Shown piece by piece: positions 32,172 through 46,839 of a stretch of DNA of 64,000 bases. A model generated the notes under the pieces. The model was not told the DNA's origin, did not search any database, and saw only the letters and a program-made list of their open reading frames with translations. Each line of letters opens with the position of its first letter. Position 1 is the first letter of the stretch. The translations under genes and the position numbers were made by a program. The DNA comes from Pseudomonas entomophila (lineage in GTDB: Bacteria > Pseudomonadota > Gammaproteobacteria > Pseudomonadales > Pseudomonadaceae): positions 53,816 through 117,815 of the forward strand of contig NZ_JARGCS010000015.1 in NCBI RefSeq assembly GCF_029193575.1, given 5' to 3'.

Positions 32172-33382
32172 TCTTCGGCATCCTCAAGCCATACCCGTCG
32201 CCGCTGATCAGCGGCCGTGGCATCGACCTCGACTTCCCACTGCTCGCCGGCTGCCTGGCGCTGCTGGGCCTGGGCCTGGTGATGATCACTTCGGCGTCCT
32301 CGGAAGTCGCCGCCGTGCAGTCGGGCAACCCGCTGTACCACATGATCCGCCACCTGGTGTACGTGACCCTGGGCCTGGGGGCCTGTGGCCTGACCATGAT
32401 GGTGCCGATCGCCACCTGGCAGCGCATGGGCTTCATGATGCTGATCGGCGCCTTCGGCCTGCTGGTGCTTGTGCTGGTGCCGGGCATCGGCCGCGAAGTG
32501 AACGGCTCGATGCGCTGGATCGGCTTCAGCTTCTTCAACGTCCAGCCCTCGGAAATCGCCAAGGTCTTCGTGGTGATCTACCTCGCCGGTTATCTCGTGC
32601 GTCGGCAGACCGAGGTGCGCGAAAGCTGGATGGGCTTCTTCAAGCCGTTCATCGTGCTGCTGCCGATGGCCGGCCTGCTGCTGATGGAGCCGGATTTCGG
32701 CGCCACCGTGGTGATGATGGGCGCGGCTGCGGCGATGCTGTTCCTCGGCGGGGTGGGGCTGTTCCGCTTCAGCCTGATGGTGGCGCTGGCGGTGGTCGCG
32801 GTGTTCGTTCTGGTGCAGGCGCAGCCGTACCGGATGGCGCGTCTGATTACCTTTACCGACCCGTGGTCCGACCAGTTCGGCTCCGGCTACCAGCTGACCC
32901 AGGCGCTGATCGCCTTTGGCCGTGGCGAGTGGCTGGGCGTGGGCCTGGGCAACAGCGTGCAAAAGCAGTTCTACCTGCCCGAGGCGCACACCGACTTCGT
33001 GTTCTCGGTACTGGCCGAGGAGCTGGGCGTGATCGGCTCGCTGTGCACCGTGGCACTGTTCATGTTCGTCACCATTCGAGCCCTGTACATCGGCCTGTGG
33101 GCGGAGAAGGCCAAGCAGTTCTTCGCCGCCTACATGGCGTTCGGTCTGGCCTTCCTGTGGATCGGCCAATTCCTCATCAATATCGGGGTGAACGTCGGCC
33201 TGTTGCCGACCAAGGGCCTGACCTTGCCGTTCCTCAGCTACGGGGGCAGTTCGCTGGTGATCTGCTGCGCCTGCGTGGGCTTGTTGCTGCGCATCGAGTG
33301 GGAGAGCCGCACGCACCTGGGCAGCGAGGAGCACGAATTCAACGAAAGCGATTTTGCCGAGGAGGCCCATCATGGCCGCTGA
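32168..33382 (+). CDS. ftsW: Peptidoglycan glycosyltransferase FtsW
   Basis: A 404-residue SEDS-family polymerase of septal glycan strands, working with FtsI. About ten membrane helices; the SEDS signatures are NVQPSEIAKVFVVIYLAGYL and, near the end, LPTKGLTLPFLSYGGSSL. ATG 32168 overlaps the murD stop by four bases. Confidence 0.96.
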   Translation: MIFGILKPYPSPLISGRGIDLDFPLLAGCLALLGLGLVMITSASSEVAAVQSGNPLYHMIRHLVYVTLGLGACGLTMMVPIATWQRMGFMMLIGAFGLLVLVLVPGIGREVNGSMRWIGFSFFNVQPSEIAKVFVVIYLAGYLVRRQTEVRESWMGFFKPFIVLLPMAGLLLMEPDFGATVVMMGAAAAMLFLGGVGLFRFSLMVALAVVAVFVLVQAQPYRMARLITFTDPWSDQFGSGYQLTQALIAFGRGEWLGVGLGNSVQKQFYLPEAHTDFVFSVLAEELGVIGSLCTVALFMFVTIRALYIGLWAEKAKQFFAAYMAFGLAFLWIGQFLINIGVNVGLLPTKGLTLPFLSYGGSSLVICCACVGLLLRIEWESRTHLGSEEHEFNESDFAEEAHHGR

Positions 33383-34443
33383 TGGCAAGAACGTATTGAT
33401 CATGGCTGGCGGTACCGGGGGGCATGTGTTCCCCGCCCTGGCCTGCGCCCGTGAATTCCAGGCGCGTGGCTACAGCGTGCACTGGCTGGGCACCCCCCGT
33501 GGCATCGAGAACGAGCTGGTGCCCCAGGCCGGCCTCCCGCTGCACCTGATCCAGGTCACCGGGCTGCGCGGCAAGGGCAAGCTATCGCTGCTCAAGGCGC
33601 CGTTCACCCTGGTCAAGGCGGTGCTCCAAGCACGGCGCATCATCCGCGAGCTCAAGCCGGTCTGCGTGCTGGGCTTCGGTGGCTACGTCACCGGCCCCGG
33701 CGGTGTCGCTGCGCGCCTGAGTGGCGTGCCGCTGGTGATCCACGAGCAGAACGCCCGCGCGGGTACCGCCAATCGGCTGCTGGTGCCCCTGGCGGCGCGA
33801 GTCTGCGAAGCTTTCCCCGACACCTTCACGGCTAGCGACAAACGTCGCACCACCGGCAACCCGGTGCGCCCGGAGTTGTTCCTGGACGGCGAGCGCGCCC
33901 CTCTGGCCGAACGTCGCGCACGCCTTTTGGTGCTTGGCGGCAGCCTGGGTGCGGAACCATTGAACAAATTGCTGCCTAAGGCCCTGTCCGAGGTGCCCGC
34001 CAACCTGCGGCCCGAGGTGTTCCACCAGGCCGGCAAGCAGCACGCGCCGATCACCGCCGAGCGTTACCGCGAGGTGGGGATCGAGGCTCAGGTGGAGCCG
34101 TTCATCAAGGACATGGCCCATGCCTATGGCTGGGCCGACATGGTGGTGTGCCGGGCTGGCGCCCTGACCGTCAGCGAACTCGCGGCGGCGGGCTTGCCTT
34201 CGATGCTGGTGCCCTTGCCCCACGCGATCGACGACCACCAGACCCACAACGCCCAATACCTGGCTCGCGAAGGCGCCGCCTTCCTGATGCCACAAGCGAC
34301 AACTGGCGCAGCGCAGCTCGCTGAACGCCTGAACGAGGTGCTGATGCAACCCGAGAAACTCAACACCATGGCCGGCACCGCGCGTCGCCTGGCCAAGCCT
34401 GCCGCAACCAGCACCGTGGTCGACATCTGCCTGGAGGTGGCCC

Positions 34444-34451
<8 letters not shown>
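33372..34451 (+). CDS. murG: Lipid I GlcNAc transferase MurG
   Basis: A 359-residue GT-B glycosyltransferase that adds GlcNAc to lipid I on the inner leaflet, forming lipid II. The donor/acceptor loops are [14 protein letters not shown] near the start and GGYVTGPGG in the middle; [14 protein letters not shown] and [12 protein letters not shown] lie in the C-domain. ATG 33372 overlaps ftsW by eleven bases. Confidence 0.96.
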
Positions 34452-36851
<2,400 letters not shown>

Positions 36852-36856
36852 GAGCC

Positions 36857-37729
36857 ATGCAAGGCGCGATGTTACGTCATCAGCAACCCGCAGCCCCCGG
36901 CCGTAGCAAGCCGGTGCCGCGTGGTGCCAGTCGACTGGTGGCCAAGGAGCCAATGTCGGCGCGCCTGCCCAAGGCCAATTTCAGTGTGTTCAAGCGCCTG
37001 CTGTGGCCGGTGTTGCTGGTCGCCGCCGGCTTCGGCGCCTATGAAGGCGCGGTGCGTCTGATGCCCTATGCCGACCGGCCGATCACCAAGATCGCCGTGC
37101 AGGGCGACCTCAGCTACATCAGCCAGCAGGCGGTGCAGCAGCGCATCGCGCCCTACGTGGCGGCGAGCTTCTTCAGCGTCGACCTGCCGGCCATGCGCGC
37201 CGAGCTCGAGCAGATGCCATGGATCGCCCACGCCGAGGTGCGCCGGGTATGGCCCGACGAGGTGGTGATCCGCCTCGAGGAGCAACTGCCGGTGGCGCGC
37301 TGGGGTGACGAGGCGCTGCTGAACAACCAGGGCCAGGCGTTCACCCCGCGTGAGCTGGCCAACTACGAGCATTTGCCGCAGCTGTTCGGGCCGCAGCGTG
37401 CTCAGCAACAAGTCATGCAGCAGTATCAGGTACTGAGCCAGATGCTGCGCCCCATGGGCTTTTCCATCGCTCGCCTGGAGCTGCGCGAGCGAGGCAGTTG
37501 GTTCCTGACCACCGGCGCCGGTAGCGCCGGGCCGGGCATCGAGCTGCTGTTGGGGCGCGACCACCTGGTGGAGAAGATGCGCCGTTTCATTGCCATTTAC
37601 GACAAGACACTCAAAGAGCAGATCACCAACATCGCCCGCATCGATCTGCGCTACGCCAACGGATTAGCTGTTGGTTGGCGGGAACTGAATGCACCGACGA
37701 CGGCCCAACCCGCCGTTGCGAAGAATTAG
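36857..37729 (+). CDS. ftsQ: Cell division protein FtsQ
   Basis: A 290-residue bitopic protein. A basic cytoplasmic tail of about 50 residues, one helix ([19 protein letters not shown]), then a POTRA domain ([20 protein letters not shown]) and a beta domain. It recruits FtsBL and holds the divisome together. It begins five bases after ddlB. Confidence 0.95.
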   Translation: MQGAMLRHQQPAAPGRSKPVPRGASRLVAKEPMSARLPKANFSVFKRLLWPVLLVAAGFGAYEGAVRLMPYADRPITKIAVQGDLSYISQQAVQQRIAPYVAASFFSVDLPAMRAELEQMPWIAHAEVRRVWPDEVVIRLEEQLPVARWGDEALLNNQGQAFTPRELANYEHLPQLFGPQRAQQQVMQQYQVLSQMLRPMGFSIARLELRERGSWFLTTGAGSAGPGIELLLGRDHLVEKMRRFIAIYDKTLKEQITNIARIDLRYANGLAVGWRELNAPTTAQPAVAKN

Positions 37730-37743
37730 AGAGAGGCAGGACC

Positions 37744-39000
37744 ATGGCAAACGCGCATAGCGGCAAAATGATCGTCGGGCTGGACATCGGCACCTCCAAG
37801 GTGGTGGCGCTGGTCGGTGAGGTGGCGGCGGACGGCACCCTGGAGATCGTCGGGATCGGCACCCACCCTTCCCGCGGCCTGAAGAAGGGCGTGGTGGTGA
37901 ACATCGAGTCGACGGTGCAGTCGATCCAGCGCGCGGTGGAGGAGGCGCAGTTGATGGCCGGCTGCCGTATCCACTCAGCGTTCGTCGGTGTCGCCGGCAA
38001 TCACATCCGCAGCCTGAACTCCCACGGCATCGTCGCCATCCGCGATCGTGAAGTCAGCGTCGCCGACCTGGAGCGCGTGCTCGACGCTGCCCAGGCGGTG
38101 GCGATTCCTGCCGACCAACGGGTGCTGCACACCCTGCCGCAGGACTACGTGATCGACAACCAGGAAGGTGTGCGCGAGCCGCTGGGCATGTCGGGTGTGC
38201 GCCTGGAAGCCAAGGTCCACGTGGTCACCTGCGCGGTGAACGCAGCGCAGAACATCGAGAAGTGCGTGCGCCGCTGCGGCCTGGAAATCGACGACATCAT
38301 CCTCGAGCAGTTGGCGTCGGCCTACTCGGTGCTGACCGATGACGAGAAGGAACTGGGCGTGTGCCTGGTGGACATCGGTGGTGGCACCACCGACATCGCC
38401 ATCTTCACCGAAGGCGCGATCCGCCACACCGCAGTGATTCCGATCGCTGGCGACCAGGTCACCAACGACATCGCCATGGCCTTGCGCACCCCCACGCAGT
38501 ACGCCGAGGAGATCAAGATCCGCTACGCCTGCGCCCTGGCCAAGCTGGCCGGCGCCGGTGAAACCATCAAGGTGCCGAGCGTCGGCGACCGCCCACCGCG
38601 CGAGCTGTCGCGCCAGGCCCTGGCCGAGGTGGTGGAGCCGCGTTACGACGAGCTCTTCACCCTGATCCAGGCCGAGCTGCGTCGCAGCGGCTACGAGGAC
38701 CTGGTGCCAGCCGGCATCGTCCTCACCGGCGGCACCTCGAAGATGGAAGGCGCCGTGGAACTGGCCGAGGAAATCTTCCACATGCCGGTACGCCTCGGCG
38801 TGCCGCACAGCGTTCGGGGGCTGAGCGACGTGGTACGCAACCCGATCTATTCAACTGGCGTGGGCTTGCTCACCTACGGCCTGCAAAAGCAGACCGAGGA
38901 CCTGCCCCTGACCGGCAACAGCAGCAGCAACAGCTATGGCGATGAACCTAAGGCCCCGGTGCTTGAGCGCTTCAAGCGCTGGGTCCAAGGCAACTTCTAA
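37744..39000 (+). CDS. ftsA: Cell division protein FtsA
   Basis: A 418-residue actin-like ATPase that anchors FtsZ to the membrane. The phosphate-1 motif is GLDIGTSKVVALVGEV and phosphate-2 is VDIGGGTTDIAIF. The C-terminal LERFKRWVQGNF is the amphipathic membrane-targeting helix. ATG 37744 is chosen over an upstream in-frame start that lies inside ftsQ. Confidence 0.97.
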   Translation: MANAHSGKMIVGLDIGTSKVVALVGEVAADGTLEIVGIGTHPSRGLKKGVVVNIESTVQSIQRAVEEAQLMAGCRIHSAFVGVAGNHIRSLNSHGIVAIRDREVSVADLERVLDAAQAVAIPADQRVLHTLPQDYVIDNQEGVREPLGMSGVRLEAKVHVVTCAVNAAQNIEKCVRRCGLEIDDIILEQLASAYSVLTDDEKELGVCLVDIGGGTTDIAIFTEGAIRHTAVIPIAGDQVTNDIAMALRTPTQYAEEIKIRYACALAKLAGAGETIKVPSVGDRPPRELSRQALAEVVEPRYDELFTLIQAELRRSGYEDLVPAGIVLTGGTSKMEGAVELAEEIFHMPVRLGVPHSVRGLSDVVRNPIYSTGVGLLTYGLQKQTEDLPLTGNSSSNSYGDEPKAPVLERFKRWVQGNF

Positions 39001-39055
39001 GTTTCAAAGCAGTAGTGGTAGGCGCAAAAACTAGAGAACTGTAAGGAGAGGGAAA

Positions 39056-40252
39056 ATGTTCGAGCTCGTAGACAACGTCCCGCAAAGCCCGGTCATCAAG
39101 GTGATCGGCGTCGGCGGTGGCGGCGGCAACGCCGTCAACCACATGGTCAAGAGCAACATCGAAGGCGTCGAGTTCATCTGCGCCAACACTGATGCTCAGG
39201 CGCTGAAGAACATTGGCGCGCGCACTATCCTGCAACTGGGTACCGGCGTGACCAAGGGCCTGGGTGCCGGTGCCAATCCGGAAGTCGGCCGTCAGGCTGC
39301 GCTGGAAGACCGCGAGCGCATCGCCGAAGTGCTGCAGGGCACCAACATGGTGTTCATCACCACCGGCATGGGTGGCGGTACCGGCACCGGTGCGGCGCCG
39401 ATCATCGCCGAAGTGGCCAAGGAAATGGGCATCCTCACCGTTGCGGTGGTGACCCGTCCGTTCCCGTTCGAAGGCCGCAAGCGCATGCAGATCGCCGATG
39501 AAGGCATCCGCATGCTGGCAGAAAGCGTCGACTCGCTGATCACCATTCCCAACGAGAAGCTGCTGACCATCCTGGGCAAGGATGCCAGCCTGCTGTCCGC
39601 CTTCGCCAAGGCCGATGACGTGCTGGCCGGCGCCGTGCGCGGCATCTCCGACATCATCAAGCGTCCGGGCATGATCAACGTCGACTTTGCCGACGTGCGC
39701 ACCGTGATGGGCGAGATGGGCATGGCGATGATGGGTACCGGCTGCGCCAGCGGCCCGAATCGTGCCCGCGAGGCCACCGAGGCGGCGATCCGCAACCCGC
39801 TGCTGGAAGACGTCAACCTGCAGGGCGCGCGCGGCATCCTGGTGAACATCACCGCCGGTCCCGACCTGTCTCTGGGCGAGTACTCCGACGTGGGTAGCAT
39901 CATCGAGGCCTTCGCCTCCGACCACGCGATGGTCAAGGTGGGCACCGTGATCGACCCGGACATGCGCGACGAGCTGCACGTCACCGTAGTGGCCACTGGC
40001 CTGGGTGCGCGCATCGAGAAGCCGGTCAAGGTCGTCGACAACACCCTGCAGACCGCCCAGGCTGTCTACGAGGCGTCGAACCCGGCCCCGACCCGCCAGG
40101 AGCAGCCTGCCGTCAACTACCGTGACCTGGAGCGTCCGACCGTGATGCGCAACCAGGCCCACGCGGGTGCTGCGGCGGCAGCTAAACTCAACCCACAGGA
40201 CGATCTGGACTACCTGGATATCCCGGCCTTCCTGCGTCGTCAGGCCGATTAA
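39056..40252 (+). CDS. ftsZ: Cell division protein FtsZ
   Basis: A 398-residue tubulin-like GTPase that forms the Z ring. The nucleotide-binding region is GVGGGGGNAVNHM, the tubulin signature is GMGGGTGTGAAPI, and the conserved C-terminal peptide DYLDIPAFLRRQAD binds FtsA, ZipA and ZapE partners. A strong ribosome site AAGGAGAGGG lies at 39042-39051. Confidence 0.98.
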   Translation: MFELVDNVPQSPVIKVIGVGGGGGNAVNHMVKSNIEGVEFICANTDAQALKNIGARTILQLGTGVTKGLGAGANPEVGRQAALEDRERIAEVLQGTNMVFITTGMGGGTGTGAAPIIAEVAKEMGILTVAVVTRPFPFEGRKRMQIADEGIRMLAESVDSLITIPNEKLLTILGKDASLLSAFAKADDVLAGAVRGISDIIKRPGMINVDFADVRTVMGEMGMAMMGTGCASGPNRAREATEAAIRNPLLEDVNLQGARGILVNITAGPDLSLGEYSDVGSIIEAFASDHAMVKVGTVIDPDMRDELHVTVVATGLGARIEKPVKVVDNTLQTAQAVYEASNPAPTRQEQPAVNYRDLERPTVMRNQAHAGAAAAAKLNPQDDLDYLDIPAFLRRQAD

Positions 40253-40328
40253 TGGAATTTATCAGGGGTATAAGGGTGATTGGTGTTCAGCAAAGGCCGG
40301 GTCTGATATCATTCTCAGCCTTTGTTGA

Positions 40329-41276
<948 letters not shown>

Positions 41277-41300
41277 GTTCGAACACTCTCTAGTTTGATT

Positions 41301-41326
41301 AAGGCCACCTTCGGGTGGCCTTTTTT
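41301..41326 (+). terminator. Rho-independent terminator of lpxC
   Basis: Stem AAGGCCACC (41301-41309), loop TTCG, stem GGTGGCCTT (41314-41322), T tract to 41326. Confidence 0.93.
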
Positions 41327-41435
41327 ATTTCCTGAATTAGGGTGGTTATAGTTTGGGAATCTTATCCCTTGAGGTGCTGAGGTGGATGATGTTTGCTCTG
41401 TTTCCACGTGCTTCGATGAAATAAATTAAATTATA

Positions 41436-41465
41436 TTGACTGATTTTTCGGAGGCATCCTACATA
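41436..41465 (+). promoter_or_regulatory. Possible promoter of the hcp operon
   Basis: TTGACT (41436-41441), 18-base spacer, TACATA (41460-41465), in a markedly AT-rich gap, 55 bases before the hcp start. Confidence 0.5.
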
Positions 41466-41519
41466 CATTTGGAACGAACGTGTGCAGCCTATTGAGCTTC
41501 CCCTACAAGGAGTTCGTAA

Positions 41520-42005
41520 ATGGCTTGCCATGGATACATGTCTATCAGCGGTAGATCCAAAGGTCTGATTTCAGCCGGGTGTTCAACACAGGATTCGATC
41601 GGGAATAGATTTCAGGTTGGACATGCTGACGAAATTATGGTGCTTTCCTTCTCCCATAATCTATCGAGTTTAGGTAATACTGATCGCGCCACGCATCGCC
41701 CTATTTTGATTACCAAGCATGTTGATAAATCAACCCCGTTGCTGGCGGAGGCTTTGGCTAGTCGAGAAATCGTAGATTGTAAAATCAATTTTTATCGTGT
41801 CAATGGAAGTGGTAAGCAAGAGCGTTTTTTTCACATCGAGCTTGCAGGCGGGCTTGTCGTTGATCATCGTATAGAAATGCCTCATTCGATCCTACTAAAT
41901 GATCAGCACCCGCAAGAATACATTGCAATTCGATATGGTTTTATAGGTTGGCAGCATTTGATTGCTGGTACCAGTGGCTATGCAAGCTGGGGTGATGGAG
42001 AGTGA
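41520..42005 (+). CDS. hcp: Hcp family type VI secretion tube protein, orphan
   Basis: A 161-residue Hcp1-family protein: GYMSISGRSKGLISAGCSTQ at the start, then DEIMVLSFSHN, ITKHVDKSTPLL and the C-terminal GTSGYASWGD. Hcp rings stack into the tube that the type VI machine fires, and they also carry small effectors in their lumen. The ribosome site AAGGAG (41507-41512) is well placed for ATG 41520. No other type VI genes are in the window, so this is an orphan copy that must use a machine elsewhere. GC is clearly lower than in lpxC or secA. It overlaps the next gene by four bases, the usual sign of a cargo pair. Confidence 0.9.
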   Translation: MACHGYMSISGRSKGLISAGCSTQDSIGNRFQVGHADEIMVLSFSHNLSSLGNTDRATHRPILITKHVDKSTPLLAEALASREIVDCKINFYRVNGSGKQERFFHIELAGGLVVDHRIEMPHSILLNDQHPQEYIAIRYGFIGWQHLIAGTSGYASWGDGE

Positions 42006-42715
42006 AAAGGAAGGAGGGGTGTCCTCCCTTGCAGGGCTTTGAGTTCTGGGAGGTAAGTCACGCCGCCTCCAGGCTAACTAATTACGCTTGCGAAGTAGGC
42101 GCTCGCTATATCAAAGACGACAGCCTCAGGGTACAGTTCACCCAAGAGTTTTCATACGCTTCTCAAATCGTCGTAGAGGGTGTTCGAAACGGTAGTCTGA
42201 GCTCTGAGCAAGCCTTGTTTTCGCTAAGGCGTGAGCACGGTGAATTGTATGCGCAGGTGGCTGAATATATTAAGCTGGTTGCGGGATTTAGTGCAGGGTT
42301 TTTACAGGTTGGTACCGGTTTAGCGGTTTGTAAGCTGTCCTTCGGCGTCGGCTGTGTCGTTGGCGGAATTCCGCTCATTCTTCACGGAGTGAATAATGTT
42401 TATGAAAATGGCAGGAATCTTATTAGTAGGGGCAATGACACGGTTGGCCTAGTACGAAGGGGGTATCAGAAATTAGCGGAAATAACGGGTGGACGTGCTT
42501 CGCACGGTAATGTTGCCTATGGGGTGACGGATATCGGGCTCTCTGCTTTTGGGTTGGCTCGAATGGTGTTGAAGCCAGGCTCATGGCGGCTATTTAGGTA
42601 TATCGAAGCCGATAAGGCGAGGGCTTACAGGGAGATGAGCAAAGGGGCGATCATGTTTGAGGTCGGCGTGGATATGCTGAGGGGCGAACAGGTGTTGGTA
42701 GAATGGGACAAGTAA
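42002..42715 (+). CDS. DUF4225 protein, putative Hcp-dependent effector
   Basis: A 237-residue protein that resembles DUF4225 proteins encoded beside hcp genes in Pseudomonas and enterobacteria. There is no signal peptide. Residues about 10-95 are helical and polar; residues about 95-135 are hydrophobic and glycine-rich (VAGFSAGFLQVGTGLAV, then FGVGCVVGGIPLILHG), followed by NNVYENGRNLI and a second weak hydrophobic part (GVTDIGLSAFGLARMVL). A glycine-zipper core like this suits a membrane-inserting toxin, but no activity is shown. It starts at GTG 42002 inside the hcp end and overlaps the small membrane protein. Low GC, as for its neighbours. Confidence 0.75.
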   Translation: MKRKEGCPPLQGFEFWEVSHAASRLTNYACEVGARYIKDDSLRVQFTQEFSYASQIVVEGVRNGSLSSEQALFSLRREHGELYAQVAEYIKLVAGFSAGFLQVGTGLAVCKLSFGVGCVVGGIPLILHGVNNVYENGRNLISRGNDTVGLVRRGYQKLAEITGGRASHGNVAYGVTDIGLSAFGLARMVLKPGSWRLFRYIEADKARAYREMSKGAIMFEVGVDMLRGEQVLVEWDK

Positions 42716-43026
42716 TGATAGTCATGTTCTTTATCACCACTGTTCTGCTGAGTGTAATTTTTGCCTATGTTTTACGTTTGAGGTGCTCAGGGGCGCATCT
42801 GGGTTACGGCCTGTTGTTGCTGTGCTTTACGTACAATATATTCTTTGTTACCTATTACCTGCGGATCATTGATCGCGCCTATTTTTTGTTTTTTGGGCAC
42901 CATCCAGAGTTTTTGAGTGCTAACCCCATCGTCGGCTGGGTCTGCCTGATCGGCGCTGTTTTGCACTGTGGCGCCATGCCCTCCAAGCGTGAGCCCAGAA
43001 GCAAACAAAGGCGCTTATTTCGCTGA
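42703..43026 (+). CDS. Small three-helix membrane protein, putative immunity protein
   Basis: A 107-residue protein I do not recognise. Three membrane helices are visible: about residues 5-24 (MIVMFFITTVLLSVIFAYVL), 34-55 (GLLLLCFTYNIFFVTYYL) and 76-93 (GWVCLIGAVLHCG), with a basic C-terminal tail (KREPRSKQRRLFR). ATG 42703 overlaps the DUF4225 gene by 13 bases; ATG 42715 (TAATG) is the alternative. Position after a putative membrane-acting effector suggests immunity. Confidence 0.7.
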   Translation: MGQVMIVMFFITTVLLSVIFAYVLRLRCSGAHLGYGLLLLCFTYNIFFVTYYLRIIDRAYFLFFGHHPEFLSANPIVGWVCLIGAVLHCGAMPSKREPRSKQRRLFR

Positions 43027-43106
43027 CCGCAGAGCCACCGGCTATCACTTCAGACTGGCCTCGTGACCTGACTAGAGTCCAATTCAAACGCCGTAATGGG
43101 AAAATG

Positions 43107-43568
43107 TCAGCGCTTTTCCTTGGCCTTCGCATGCGCAGCCAGGCGCTCCAGCGCGGCGCGCAGCCTGGGGTCGGTGATGCCCTCGGCGGTGTCGCGCAGG
43201 CTTTCGGCGGCGTTGTCCGAAAGCGCCATGGCCTGGCCTTGGTGCTTCGGGGCGGCCACCGGAGGCTGGACCTTGAACAGGATGCGCTGCAAGTTGGCGA
43301 ACGCCTCCAGCTCCTGCAATTGGCGCTGCAGGCGCTTTTGCTGATAGCGCAGGCGGGTCGCCCAGTGGCCGTCGGTGACCACCAGCAGCAAGGTGCCGTC
43401 GCGCCAGGAGGCGATGTGGCAGTGCTCACGGGCGGCGGGTTGCAGTTGGCTCTCCAGCAGGCGTTGCAAGTGCCCCAGGCGCTCGGCCTGGTTGAGCAGC
43501 AGGCGCAGCGGGCGGGCCTGGCGCAGCAGGGCGGCGGGGGGCTGGGCGGAAGGCGGTTTGTAGGCCAT
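43107..43568 (-). CDS. dciA: DciA family (DUF721) protein
   Basis: A 153-residue protein with a DUF721 domain: a basic N-terminal KH-like fold (QLQPAAREHCHIASWRDGTL, TDGHWATRLRYQQKRLQRQL) and a long polar C-terminal tail. DciA proteins are the ancestral loaders of the replicative helicase DnaB in bacteria that lack DnaC. ATG 43568 gives MAYKPPSAQPP, as in other pseudomonads. It is convergent with the foreign segment and divergent from secA. Confidence 0.87.
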   Translation of the reverse strand: MAYKPPSAQPPAALLRQARPLRLLLNQAERLGHLQRLLESQLQPAAREHCHIASWRDGTLLLVVTDGHWATRLRYQQKRLQRQLQELEAFANLQRILFKVQPPVAAPKHQGQAMALSDNAAESLRDTAEGITDPRLRAALERLAAHAKAKEKR

Positions 43569-43633
43569 GGGGGTACGTGTGAGGTTGCGAGTCGGCAGTC
43601 TAACAGATGCCGGCACCTTCATTGCCTGTGGCG

Positions 43634-43664
43634 GCCCTGTCGCGGGGCGAGCCCGCGACAGGTA
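43634..43664. repeat. REP element upstream of secA
   Basis: Perfect 11-bp inverted repeat CCTGTCGCGGG (43636-43646) with CCCGCGACAGG (43652-43662), loop GCGAG. The rest of the 324-base dciA-secA gap (43569-43892) holds the secA leader. Confidence 0.8.
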
Positions 43665-43706
43665 CGGCGCATCGCGCGGGCGAAACACGTTTCATGTTCA
43701 TCAACC

Positions 43707-43734
43707 TTGAACTGGCGGAAAATGTCCCTATGTT
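43707..43734 (+). promoter_or_regulatory. Possible promoter of secA
   Basis: TTGAAC (43707-43712), 16-base spacer, TATGTT (43729-43734). A second -10-like TAGAAT is at 43805-43810. The leader that follows can fold GCGGCCC (43823-43829) with GGGCCGC (43853-43859). Confidence 0.4.
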
Positions 43735-43892
43735 AGAAAAGCCCCGTAAAAGCGCTGTGCCAGCATCGTGGAAATCCACCACTTTCCTCACCATCGTTTC
43801 CGGGTAGAATGCTCGTTCGCATGCGGCCCAAGGGCTGCACGGGCGACTCACGGGGCCGCCCTCCATCCCTAAGTGTGGAAGATCCTGCCGAT

Positions 43893-46628
<2,736 letters not shown>

Positions 46629-46652
46629 CGTCCTGCCGTTGTATCAAGGTAC

Positions 46653-46762
46653 CGGGGCCGCTTTGCGGCCCATCGCGGCGCAAGGCCGCTCCTACGGGTA
46701 ACGCGTTGGCGTCGCGCCTGTGGGAGCGGCCTTGTGCCACGATGGGGCGCAAAGCGGCCTCC
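46653..46762. repeat. BIME: two inverted REP elements between secA and argJ
   Basis: GGGCCGCTTTGCGGCCCATC and GGCGCAAGGCCGCTCCTACG on the left (46654-46698) face CCTGTGGGAGCGGCCTTGTG and GGGGCGCAAAGCGGCCT on the right (46718-46761). Confidence 0.8.
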
Positions 46763-46839
46763 GCTCTTCCATCCCCCGCCGGTCGACCTTAAGATCGTGC
46801 CTCTTCACCCCTTTTCAGTGTTTTTCTAGGAGCGCTTAC

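Noticed and set aside
41346..41531. A 61-residue minus-strand reading frame in the AT-rich gap before hcp
   Set aside because: No ribosome site and no recognisable sequence; it overlaps the hcp start and its promoter.
43607..43807. A 66-residue reading frame before secA as a SecM-like arrest peptide
   Set aside because: There is no signal peptide and no arrest motif, and the frame runs through a REP element.
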